From the NCBI GenBank assembly GCA_050486105.1, contig JBJHCR010000268.1:1-9199 (forward strand): a stretch of DNA of 9,199 bases, read 5' to 3'. The notes beneath the pieces were generated by a model. That model had not been told where the DNA came from, did not search any database, and saw nothing but the letters and a program-made list of their open reading frames with translations. Positions 1 through 6,844 of this stretch are shown piece by piece (the stretch's first letter is position 1; each line of letters starts with the position of its first letter). This stretch comes from JAEXNA01 sp050486105. GTDB lineage: Bacteria; Vulcanimicrobiota; Xenobia; Xenobiales; JADMJV01. A program made the position numbers and the translations under genes.

Positions 1-216
1 CAGTAAGGTGCAGTGCTCCGAAGCCCGTAATACCTAGTTGTATTTCGAATGAGGAGCGCTGTGCATGACTGTGAGCAGGGGCGGTTTCAGTTTGAGAGGG
101 TTTCCGGCCAGCCTCCTAGTATCGAGAATACTTAAGTGAGAACCAACGCTGCCAGCACCCAGAGGGTCCCCGATGCATCGGCGGCCCAAACCGGGAAGTT
201 ATTTCGGACCAGATCC
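1..216. other. Non-coding flank downstream of the operon
   Basis: No gene can be supported here. The longest start-to-stop reading is a 28-codon frame on the plus strand (49-135, ATG start, opened by a stop at 28-30); it has a weak GAGGAG-like stretch but resembles nothing I know. On the minus strand, where an operon terminator would be expected after the SUMF1-like gene, there is no GC-rich stem followed by a T run. The stretch holds a 12-bp palindrome (170-181) and a weak AT-rich inverted repeat (118-122 with 128-132). No tRNA-like cloverleaf was seen. Confidence 0.6.
164..187. repeat. Short palindrome in an imperfect inverted repeat
   Basis: The 12 bases at 170-181 (CCGATGCATCGG) are a perfect palindrome. 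Beyond one mismatch, the flanks 164-168 and 183-187 extend the pairing imperfectly. It lies about 35 bp past the stop codon of the SUMF1-like gene. No T run follows on the minus strand, so I do not call it an intrinsic terminator. It could be a weak transcript-end hairpin, a protein-binding site or chance. Confidence 0.35.
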
Positions 217-1461
217 TTAGCGTCTCAACCCCATCGGAGAGTCGAGATCGTCAGCGACCCGAAATCCCGTGAGGTTGTTGGAGACGTTCCCCACCCCGCT
301 GAATCGATAGGCTGCCCTGAGCGCGAAAGTGCGCTCTTCGGTCCAGGCCCCGCCTCGAACGGCGTATCGTTGTCCAGAAGCGTGATCTAAGAGTTCTCCA
401 GGAGAGTAAGCTCCGTAAAGGGTTGAGGTCCATTCTCGAACGTTTCCAGTCAGGTCGAGCACCCCGTAGGGAGAAGCCCCATCGGGGTGTGAGCCCACGG
501 CCACAGGGCCGCTTCCCCCGTGCACTACTCGCCTTGAGTCCCACTCATCTCCCCAAGGAAACTGGCGACCGAGCCCTCCTCGCGCAGCCTTCTCCCATTC
601 TTGCTCCGTCGGTAGGCGTAAACCGGCCCAATCGCAGTAGGCGAGGCAGTCTTGAAGGGTCACTTGTCGCACCGGATGGTCCTCTTTGGCAGGCTTGCCT
701 TGCCCTTCAGGGTCTTGCCAATCGGCCCCGCTTTGCCGCTTCCAGTCGCCGTCGACCCAGACAAAACCGAAGCCGCGACGCTCAGCCTCGGTCTGATACG
801 ACGTCTCGTCCACAAATGCTCGAAATTGCTCAACCGTAACTTCGGTCTGCCCTAGATAGTAGGCCTTAAGCTGAACTTTGTGAGGCGGGAGTTCATCGAT
901 CTCGCCTTCGGCGCTGCCCATCCAAAACTCCCCTTCAGGGATCAGCACCAAGGCAGAACCGTCGCCTGCTCTCCTAAGTTCTGGCTGGTCTACTCGGGGA
1001 GGTTCAAGCACTGAGGTGTATTTCCAAGGATGTGGCTCTCGACCCGCTCGCCGCGCCCATTCGTTGATCAGGTAATAGGCGATCACCTCCTGGGGAAGGG
1101 TCAAGGAAGGTCGATTTTTATTGGCGGCCGTGGGAAGTCCGGCACTATTGATGAGACCGGTCGAGACCAACGGAAGTTGGTACTCCTTGAGGGCCAGCGG
1201 ACCGCTGATCACGCGCTGGTGCAACGGAACGTCCCACCCGAATTCGGCAACCGGTAGCTCCTCCTTTTTGATCCCCAACCTATGCCGAGTTGCGACGATC
1301 GTCTGCAGCAGCGGTTCTTGTTGCCCCAAGTTGTGGGAAAGCAAAACGATGCAATGCCGATCTTTTATGCTTTGAGCCTGAGCCAAACCCAAGAGCACGA
1401 CTCCAATGAGAAAAAGCAATAGGGTGAGGGTGAGGGTTCTCAATCTGGGCACCGCTTTCAT
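217..1461 (-). CDS. Exported SUMF1/FGE-fold protein lacking catalytic cysteines
   Basis: A 414-residue protein. Residues 1-30 look like a signal peptide: basic start, leucine-rich core at 9-27, cleavage likely after AQA at 27-29, so the product should be periplasmic or outer-membrane facing. Residues about 31-165 form a segment I do not recognise. Residues about 168-403 are a SUMF1/FGE-sulfatase fold: IPEGEFWMGS at 174-183, LRLPTEQEWEKAAR at 281-294, LTGNVREW at 337-344, VRGGAW at 368-373 and GFRVAD near 399. In true formylglycine-generating enzymes the region after RGG(S/A)W carries the active-site cysteines. Here residues 369-386 have none, so sulfatase activation is unlikely and a binding or scaffold role is more plausible (inference). 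The ATG is one base after the kinase stop codon and is preceded by GGAGA inside the kinase gene. It is the last gene of the cluster, so it probably works with the kinase. Confidence 0.88.
   Translation of the reverse strand: MKAVPRLRTLTLTLLLFLIGVVLLGLAQAQSIKDRHCIVLLSHNLGQQEPLLQTIVATRHRLGIKKEELPVAEFGWDVPLHQRVISGPLALKEYQLPLVSTGLINSAGLPTAANKNRPSLTLPQEVIAYYLINEWARRAGREPHPWKYTSVLEPPRVDQPELRRAGDGSALVLIPEGEFWMGSAEGEIDELPPHKVQLKAYYLGQTEVTVEQFRAFVDETSYQTEAERRGFGFVWVDGDWKRQSGADWQDPEGQGKPAKEDHPVRQVTLQDCLAYCDWAGLRLPTEQEWEKAARGGLGRQFPWGDEWDSRRVVHGGSGPVAVGSHPDGASPYGVLDLTGNVREWTSTLYGAYSPGELLDHASGQRYAVRGGAWTEERTFALRAAYRFSGVGNVSNNLTGFRVADDLDSPMGLRR
1422..1449 (+). repeat. G-tract hexamer repeat in the signal-peptide region
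   Basis: Three near-identical hexamers (AGGGTG, AGGGTG, AGGGTT) start at 1421, and a fourth GGG lies at 1447-1449, giving four G-triplets on the plus strand with loops of 3, 3 and 10 bases. On the coding (minus) strand this encodes the alternating Thr-Leu core of the SUMF1-like signal peptide. A G-quadruplex could form in the template strand, but the low-complexity hydrophobic coding is explanation enough. Confidence 0.4.
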
Positions 1462-1462
1462 G

Positions 1463-4400
1463 CTATCTCCAATCTATCGTACCATCGTTCCGCGGTGGTG
1501 GAGACGCAGGCTGTGGCCGTGGTGGAGGCGGCACGTATCGCGGCGCAGGAGGTTGATAGACCGGTTGGGGTCTGGCCACCTGAGGCGCTGGAACTGCCGT
1601 TGCAGGCTGTACGGGCGGCTTTGGTTCAACTTTGACGATCTTTTGGAGCTTCATTTCGAGCATCGCGGTCTCCCCGGCTTGGATCTCAACTTTTCTCTCT
1701 GCAGACTCGTGGTCGGCTTTCTCGAGTTTCACCGTATATGTTCCGGGTTCGAGGGCCTCAAGATCAGAGACGTTGGAATCCTCCAGGCGTCTGCCATTTA
1801 GAAAGACGATCGCCCCCTCCGGTGCGGTTTTCAAGGACAGGCGTCCGGTGGCCGGTTCCAAGTTCACCTGGAACTCATTGACCTGGTCAGACCCGATCGT
1901 TACTTCGGCGGATTGAGATCTAAAGTTTGGTTTCTCGACGGCAATCTGATGGCTCCCGACTTCAAGACGGATTTCCGGGGCTGTCGGGTCGAGCTCGTTC
2001 AACGACTCTCCATTGATAGTAACGGTTGCTCCCTCGGGCAGTTCAGTGAATCTCAGGAGCCCGGTTGTCGGCTTTAGGGCCACTTGAATTTGGGTCTTCT
2101 CGCCAGGCGCGACAGAGATCGTCTTGGTCTCGGGGAAATACCCGTCGGCAGAAAACTGGAGTTCATAGGGTCCCGGGGGAAGCTCGAGGCTCTCGTTCGA
2201 GTTCACCCTCCTGGGGTCTCCGTTCTCGCCGCTGTGCTCGAGCAACAACGTCTCCGGTTGAGTCTGCAGGAGCAACACCCCAGGTCGCCCTGTCCAAACC
2301 TCAGCCCCGATCAATCCCCCTAGGAGCAGGACCAAGGAGACAATCATTAGGCGACCGACCCATCGAGCTGTCCTCCTGCGAGCCTGCGGTATCGGCTCAA
2401 CTGGAGAAAGCTCCTCGGAGGTCTCGGGCCCGATCGCTGGACGTGAGGGTTGCGGAACGACCTCCACTCGGCGGGTCTCAGAGGTATTTCCAGCCAAGGC
2501 AATCTTGCTCTTCAACTTGAGGTTCATGCGATCGAGGAGCCCTTCTCGAGCGAGATCTTGGGCCTTGAGAAAGGATTGGTTCGCTCTCGAATCGGAACCT
2601 AGAGCGAGCTGTATATCTCCAATCAGCTCGTGGACTTGGGCCTTGAGCCGAAACCCTGTGAGTGATTGGGATTGTTGAAGTGCGGTTTTAGCGTCCAATT
2701 CAGCTTGAGAGAGGTCCCCCTGACGAACTCTGAGCTTTCCTAAGGCCACATAGAGGCCAACTTGAATCTCCCGGTCGTCGAGATTTTCTGCCACCGTGAG
2801 GGCGGTCTTGAGATGCTTGTGGGCGAGATCCAGCGAGCCTTTAGCTAGGGCCAGTTCAGCTATCCCAAGGTGCATGTCAACGGCCAATTGCTGCTCTCTT
2901 GAACCGGAAGGAGTGAAGTCCCGTAGCTGAGGTGGGAGACTTGGTAGCTCGCCCAACAGCGCTTTCACTTGGGCAAAGAGGAACTGTCCTGCGATGGGTA
3001 GCTCGGATTCGGGAATCTGCTGGAGCAGTCGCTTAGCTTCTTCCATTGAGCCCATTCGAGGCAACACCCTGGCAATTCGGCACCGGGCTTCCAGGTGTTC
3101 CGGAGAGCCCTCGGGATAGCAGAGGAGAGCTTTTTTCAAGAGTTGATGGGCCAGAGGGAAAAAGCCGAGAGTCTCAGCCCTGGCAGCTTCTTCGGTCAAG
3201 ACCCTACCAGCTTCGGCCCGTTCTCCGGCTGAGTAGAGGTGCTGGCCTCGTTGAAAGTCCGAGTTGCCTTCAGCCAGGTGGCGAGCTACGTTGAGATGGA
3301 TTCGTTGTGCCGTTCTCTGGGGAAGGTCCCCGACGATGAGTTGAAGATAGACGCCGTGACTTATTCGGAAGGTATCCCTGAGGCTCCACTCTTCTTCGAT
3401 CAATCCCCTCTGAGTCAAATCTTGCAGGGCCGAATCGAGACGTCGATGGCTCAAGCCGCTGGCGTGAAGAACAAGAGCATAAGGGGTCGGTGAGGCACAT
3501 AGACTGAGCACCTCGAGGACCGTTCGGCTGTCTTCTTGAAGCTCATTGAGTATCTGAGCTGCACGCTCTTTGACGCCGTCGCTATTCGGGATGCTTTGGG
3601 CTTCGTCGGGTTGAAACGTTTGAGCCAGAAGATGCAGGGTTCGAGGCCAACCGGCAGACCTAGACTCGAGCCGGTCGATGGCCTCTGCATTGAGTTTTCG
3701 ACCAGTGATACCCTCGAAGCCAAGGCGCAGTTCGTCGCGGGTAAGCGGCTCCAGGGTGATGGTGTTTTCAAGGCCGTCAGTTCTGCTGTGAGCCGGGACA
3801 GTCGACAGAATCCAGCCAGAGTTGGCTGGGGGAGTCAGTTGACTCAGGCAGTTGAATATCGAGACAGTTGTGCTGTCGTGGCGTTCGAGATCATCGACCA
3901 GTAACAGCGTCGGAGTTCCGCGCTCTTCCAGTCGACTTCTGATCCAAGCGGCACACCCAGAAGGGCCTTCATGGGGGAGGATTTCTTCGAGACGGCACTT
4001 GGGCCCCAAAGTTGACCAGAGCTTCTGCAAGGGAGCGGTCGGGTCCGCTTCCGGGGCGACAACGATGGGGCAGATCTGTCGCTGCTCAAGCTCGTGCACG
4101 AGCTGCTGTAAGAGGCGGCTTCTGCCACTCCCTTGAGGTCCCAGCAGTAGGCAGCTGACGCCCTCGGAAGAAAACTCAGTCTCGATCACCTGGTCCAACT
4201 GTGCCGATTCGCTCCTTGGCCTGGGGACATACCGTGCAGACTGGCCCGGTTGGTCTCCCAAGGACATTTCGCGCAAGAGTGAGAGCACTTCGAGAGCCGA
4301 AGACGGTCTCTCTTCGGGGCGCTTTTTGAGCATGCGGGCGACGATTCGCTCGATCTGCTCCGGGAGGTCCTGTCTTATGGAGCGCACCGAGGGCGCCTCC

Positions 4401-5161
4401 TCAGAAAGGTGGGACTGAAGCAGCGCAAAGGAGAGTTCTGAAGTGAATGGGGGCTTCCCAGTCAGAGCTTCAAAAAGACAGACTCCGAGGGAATAGATGT
4501 CTGCGCTGGGGCTCACTTCACTGGACATGATCTGCTCGGGAGCAAGGTAAGCGGAAGTCCCTAGGATGGTTCCGACCTGAGTGAATCGGGTCTGTTTTTC
4601 TAGCCTTCGTGCCACTCCGAAGTCGGTGATCTTGGGGCGGCCATTCTCCGATATCAGGATGTTTTCCGGCTTGAGGTCTCGGTGGACGAGACCTCTACGG
4701 TGAATGTAATCGAGGCCTTCAGCCAGCTTGCAGAACATCTCAATGATCGCCGGTAGCTCGGGCCTAGTCTCGATCCAGTCTTTGAGATCTCCACCTCTGA
4801 CGTACTCTAAGACGATGTAATCGAGGCCTTCAAATTCACCAAAATCCAAGAGGGTGACGATCCCCTCATGGGTGAACGACGACATCTCCCGGGCTTCTTG
4901 TTTGAATCTGTGAGTGAGAGATTCGTCGTCTGAGTCCTCGTTGAGAAACTTGACCGCTACTTCGCAGCCCAACTGGGTATCGTAGGCGCGAAACACAGTT
5001 CCCATTCCACCGCGACCCAACTCATTGAGAATTCTGAATCGAGACGGAAGCTTAAGGCCGTGAGCCAAGCTCGAAAGTTCCAGCGAACCCCGGGAAGATT
5101 CACTCGGGGCTCGCAAACTGTCGCTCTGAAGGGTCGACTTGCCGTTCTCAGTCTCAGACAA
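1463..5161 (-). CDS. Transmembrane Ser/Thr kinase with NTPase, TPR-like and PEGA repeats
   Basis: A 1232-residue Hanks-type kinase. Kinase domain about 42-300: glycine loop GRGGMG 49-54, Lys71 (VAVKF), Glu89, HRDLKPEN 160-167 with Asp162, DFG 180-182, APE 207-209. It is an RD kinase with several threonines in the activation loop, so autophosphorylation is likely. Residues about 320-520 resemble an AAA_16/STAND-type NTPase: P-loop GPQGSGRS 341-348 with Arg where Lys is usual, and a Walker-B-like LLLVDD ending at 424. Residues about 530-890 are helical and TPR-like. One membrane segment at about 935-956, behind a basic RRRTAR patch, places the N-terminal part inside the cell. Three PEGA-type beta repeats follow (about 962-1030, 1033-1103, 1105-1173), then a proline-rich tail 1178-1224. 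The start is TTG: an in-frame stop lies about 70 bp upstream with no ATG or GTG between. PEGA repeats presumably bind envelope or protein ligands (inference). Confidence 0.93.
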   Translation of the reverse strand: MSETENGKSTLQSDSLRAPSESSRGSLELSSLAHGLKLPSRFRILNELGRGGMGTVFRAYDTQLGCEVAVKFLNEDSDDESLTHRFKQEAREMSSFTHEGIVTLLDFGEFEGLDYIVLEYVRGGDLKDWIETRPELPAIIEMFCKLAEGLDYIHRRGLVHRDLKPENILISENGRPKITDFGVARRLEKQTRFTQVGTILGTSAYLAPEQIMSSEVSPSADIYSLGVCLFEALTGKPPFTSELSFALLQSHLSEEAPSVRSIRQDLPEQIERIVARMLKKRPEERPSSALEVLSLLREMSLGDQPGQSARYVPRPRSESAQLDQVIETEFSSEGVSCLLLGPQGSGRSRLLQQLVHELEQRQICPIVVAPEADPTAPLQKLWSTLGPKCRLEEILPHEGPSGCAAWIRSRLEERGTPTLLLVDDLERHDSTTVSIFNCLSQLTPPANSGWILSTVPAHSRTDGLENTITLEPLTRDELRLGFEGITGRKLNAEAIDRLESRSAGWPRTLHLLAQTFQPDEAQSIPNSDGVKERAAQILNELQEDSRTVLEVLSLCASPTPYALVLHASGLSHRRLDSALQDLTQRGLIEEEWSLRDTFRISHGVYLQLIVGDLPQRTAQRIHLNVARHLAEGNSDFQRGQHLYSAGERAEAGRVLTEEAARAETLGFFPLAHQLLKKALLCYPEGSPEHLEARCRIARVLPRMGSMEEAKRLLQQIPESELPIAGQFLFAQVKALLGELPSLPPQLRDFTPSGSREQQLAVDMHLGIAELALAKGSLDLAHKHLKTALTVAENLDDREIQVGLYVALGKLRVRQGDLSQAELDAKTALQQSQSLTGFRLKAQVHELIGDIQLALGSDSRANQSFLKAQDLAREGLLDRMNLKLKSKIALAGNTSETRRVEVVPQPSRPAIGPETSEELSPVEPIPQARRRTARWVGRLMIVSLVLLLGGLIGAEVWTGRPGVLLLQTQPETLLLEHSGENGDPRRVNSNESLELPPGPYELQFSADGYFPETKTISVAPGEKTQIQVALKPTTGLLRFTELPEGATVTINGESLNELDPTAPEIRLEVGSHQIAVEKPNFRSQSAEVTIGSDQVNEFQVNLEPATGRLSLKTAPEGAIVFLNGRRLEDSNVSDLEALEPGTYTVKLEKADHESAERKVEIQAGETAMLEMKLQKIVKVEPKPPVQPATAVPAPQVARPQPVYQPPAPRYVPPPPRPQPASPPPRNDGTIDWR
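1466..1470 (-). promoter_or_regulatory. Shine-Dalgarno of the SUMF1-like gene
   Basis: GGAGA on the minus strand, four bases before the ATG at 1461. It lies within the last codons of the kinase gene and runs directly into the kinase TAG stop, which fits translational coupling of the two genes. Confidence 0.6.
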
Positions 5162-5257
5162 TGGTCTCTTTGCCCCTCCTTTAGGCTGAACGGTCCCGGG
5201 GGATGGATTCCGGGCTTCCGTGATTCAGGGTGCGGAATACAGTTTGGTTCACCATAT
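5162..5257 (-). other. 96-bp spacer before the kinase gene
   Basis: The only sizeable gap inside the cluster. On the minus strand it carries the kinase Shine-Dalgarno and two weak, mutually exclusive inverted repeats: 5195-5199 with 5210-5214 (CCCGG/CCGGG), and 5207-5212 with 5233-5238 (ATTCCG/CGGAAT). They share bases 5210-5212. No T run makes either an obvious terminator and I see no convincing promoter. The spacer could hold an internal promoter or a folding leader, but the evidence is weak. Confidence 0.4.
5173..5180 (-). promoter_or_regulatory. Strong Shine-Dalgarno before the TTG kinase start
   Basis: AGGAGGGG on the minus strand, preceded by AA, is close to the full anti-16S complement. 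The AGGAGG core ends 13 bases before the TTG at 5161, longer than the usual 5-9. No ATG or GTG in the kinase frame lies nearer. A strong site, long spacing and a weak start codon together suggest that kinase output is limited at initiation (inference). Confidence 0.6.
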
Positions 5258-6844
5258 TCACAGAGTGTCGGCCTCCTCAACGCCCGGATCGACCACTCGC
5301 CAGAGGTCCTCACGTTTGGTTCTCCGAGTTGGACGCTTCCCAAGAGCCCGCCCTTCCCATTTTGCATCGAGATCAGCTTGCAGCCTCGCAAGTTGACGTT
5401 CGGCAAGCAGCGCCCTCTCCACGGCTTCCCTTTTTTCAGACTCCATCTTTGCCAAGGATTTCTCGAGCTCGGTGAGCCTCTCTTTCAGGCTGAGTACCTC
5501 TGGACTGTCGGCCTGTTGACCGAAGGCTAGAGAGTAGACCTCTCGACCGATCTGAGAGGCCTCAACCCGGAGAACGGCTTCACCAAAGGCGCTTTCGGAG
5601 GCCGCATGTCGAACCACGCTTGCCTGTACCAACTCTTTTGCTAGTCTCAAATTGTCTTGGGCTAGCTCAAGCTCAAGCTCTGCCGTCTCAGCTTCTCGAC
5701 CCTCGGCGCGGGCCTTGAGCAGCTCGTTCTCTTTAACTAAGACATCCATTTCTGCTTCCCTTACGTCCTCTCGAGCTTTTGCGGTGAGCAGAGCCTCCTG
5801 GGAGCGCTTGGCCTCGAGTTCGGCCGCTTCGGTTCGGGCGATCAGTTCAGCGCGTTCTTGGGTGGAAAGCAACTGTTCGGGGGTAGGAGTGGCTAGGTCT
5901 CGTCCCTTTACCAAAGATTGAGCCAGGACCCAACTCTCAGGGTCAGGGCCTTCGTATCGCATCATCGGGGTTTGGGTTATGTTGGCCACGCGATGGGCGC
6001 TCTCTCTGACGTTCTCACGAAGAAACTGAAGTGTTCTTTGCAAGGTGGCCCGCCCTTGGGAGTCGTAGGCCCCTTCTTTGAGTGCCTCGGCTAGGTAGTA
6101 GGTGAAGAAACCGTGTCGCTTTTCACTCCACTCCCACGAGCGTTCGCCTTCACTGCAGGCAAAGACCGTAGCGCTGTTGCGTTCCAATCCTTGGACCGGT
6201 GATGGAGCCGGGACGAAAACCAATCCTCGAGCCATGGCTTCCGAAAGAGGATTGTCTCCGTCGCCACGACCGGCCGTCGGGTCATTTCGGCAAGCATCTA
6301 AGAGGACTAGGGTGTTCTGGGCACCTGTGGCCTTCAGCAACTCTTGGAGCACGGACCCTCTGAGGGATGAGATCATCAGGGTTCCCCGGCTGCGCTGGTC
6401 GGCTTCCTCGGTCATGAGAAAGGTTTCGTTCTCCAAGTCCACCCCGTGTCCAGCGAAATAGAACACCAGGGTGTCGCCTGGTCCAACAATGTCTCGAAGC
6501 CACTCCAGTCGAAAGACGATGTTGGTGAGCAATGGTCGATTGGCTTCAGCGGTCGCTCCCGTGGTCAGCAAGAAGATGTTCTTCTCGTCGAATTGGGCAT
6601 GCTCGACGAGAACCTGTTTGAGCAATTCTGCGTCTGAAACAGCATATTTCAGATCGACGACCTGATCGTTTTGATAGGCGTCCACTCCAACGATCAAGGC
6701 GTACCTCTTGCCAGCGCCCCAATCCGGGAGAGCAAGAGCCTCTGAGAGTCCAAACAACATGACCAAAAGTGCGCAGACCAGCCCTCGAGCTGTATCTCGC
6801 CTCGAAATTGGAAGGGCTTTCCCGACTAACTCTGCCCGTCTCAT
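5258..6844 (-). CDS. Exported caspase-like (peptidase C14) protein with coiled-coil tail
   Basis: A 528-residue protein from the ATG at 6844. Residues 1-38 look like a signal peptide: basic n-region with RR at 15-16, hydrophobic core 21-33, possible cleavage after ALA at 36-38. The caspase/metacaspase fold spans about 46-300: YALIVGVDAY 48-57, DTLVFYFAGHGVD 124-136 with catalytic His133, and LLDACRNDP 181-189 with catalytic Cys185. In metacaspases and paracaspases the acidic residue two places before the Cys favours cleavage after Arg or Lys; Asp183 suggests the same here (inference). Residues about 325-405 and 448-495 are Glu/Ala/Leu-rich coiled coil. The frame stays open upstream to 6985, but that extension overlaps the HD-GYP gene and would bury the signal peptide. 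The chosen ATG overlaps that gene's stop as ATGA and follows AGAGG. A periplasmic caspase beside a membrane kinase suggests envelope regulation or death signalling. Pseudoprotease status is unlikely because both catalytic residues are present. Confidence 0.9.
   Translation of the reverse strand: MRRAELVGKALPISRRDTARGLVCALLVMLFGLSEALALPDWGAGKRYALIVGVDAYQNDQVVDLKYAVSDAELLKQVLVEHAQFDEKNIFLLTTGATAEANRPLLTNIVFRLEWLRDIVGPGDTLVFYFAGHGVDLENETFLMTEEADQRSRGTLMISSLRGSVLQELLKATGAQNTLVLLDACRNDPTAGRGDGDNPLSEAMARGLVFVPAPSPVQGLERNSATVFACSEGERSWEWSEKRHGFFTYYLAEALKEGAYDSQGRATLQRTLQFLRENVRESAHRVANITQTPMMRYEGPDPESWVLAQSLVKGRDLATPTPEQLLSTQERAELIARTEAAELEAKRSQEALLTAKAREDVREAEMDVLVKENELLKARAEGREAETAELELELAQDNLRLAKELVQASVVRHAASESAFGEAVLRVEASQIGREVYSLAFGQQADSPEVLSLKERLTELEKSLAKMESEKREAVERALLAERQLARLQADLDAKWEGRALGKRPTRRTKREDLWRVVDPGVEEADTL

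Noticed and set aside
49..135. 28-codon plus-strand small ORF in the left flank
   Set aside because: Too short, no family resemblance, and the possible ribosome site lies after its ATG rather than before.
1422..1449. G-quadruplex regulating the SUMF1-like gene
   Set aside because: The triplet repeats fit the Thr/Leu codons of the signal peptide and one loop is 10 bases long; kept only as a low-confidence sequence repeat.
1463..1640. Repetitive GTGGTGGAG-like DNA as a tandem repeat or mobile-element trace
   Set aside because: It is explained by codons for the proline-rich C-terminal tail of the kinase; no regular period holds.
3536..3904. Plus-strand open frames opposite the kinase, including this one and 2065-2520, 1406-1801 and 5060-5530
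   Set aside because: All are antisense to conserved domains, have no recognisable motif and no convincing upstream ribosome site; they arise from the codon bias of the real genes.
4957..5406. 149-codon minus-strand open frame across the caspase-kinase junction
   Set aside because: It lies out of frame over well-supported coding sequence of two genes and its composition (Arg, Pro, Ser rich) is that of a shadow frame.
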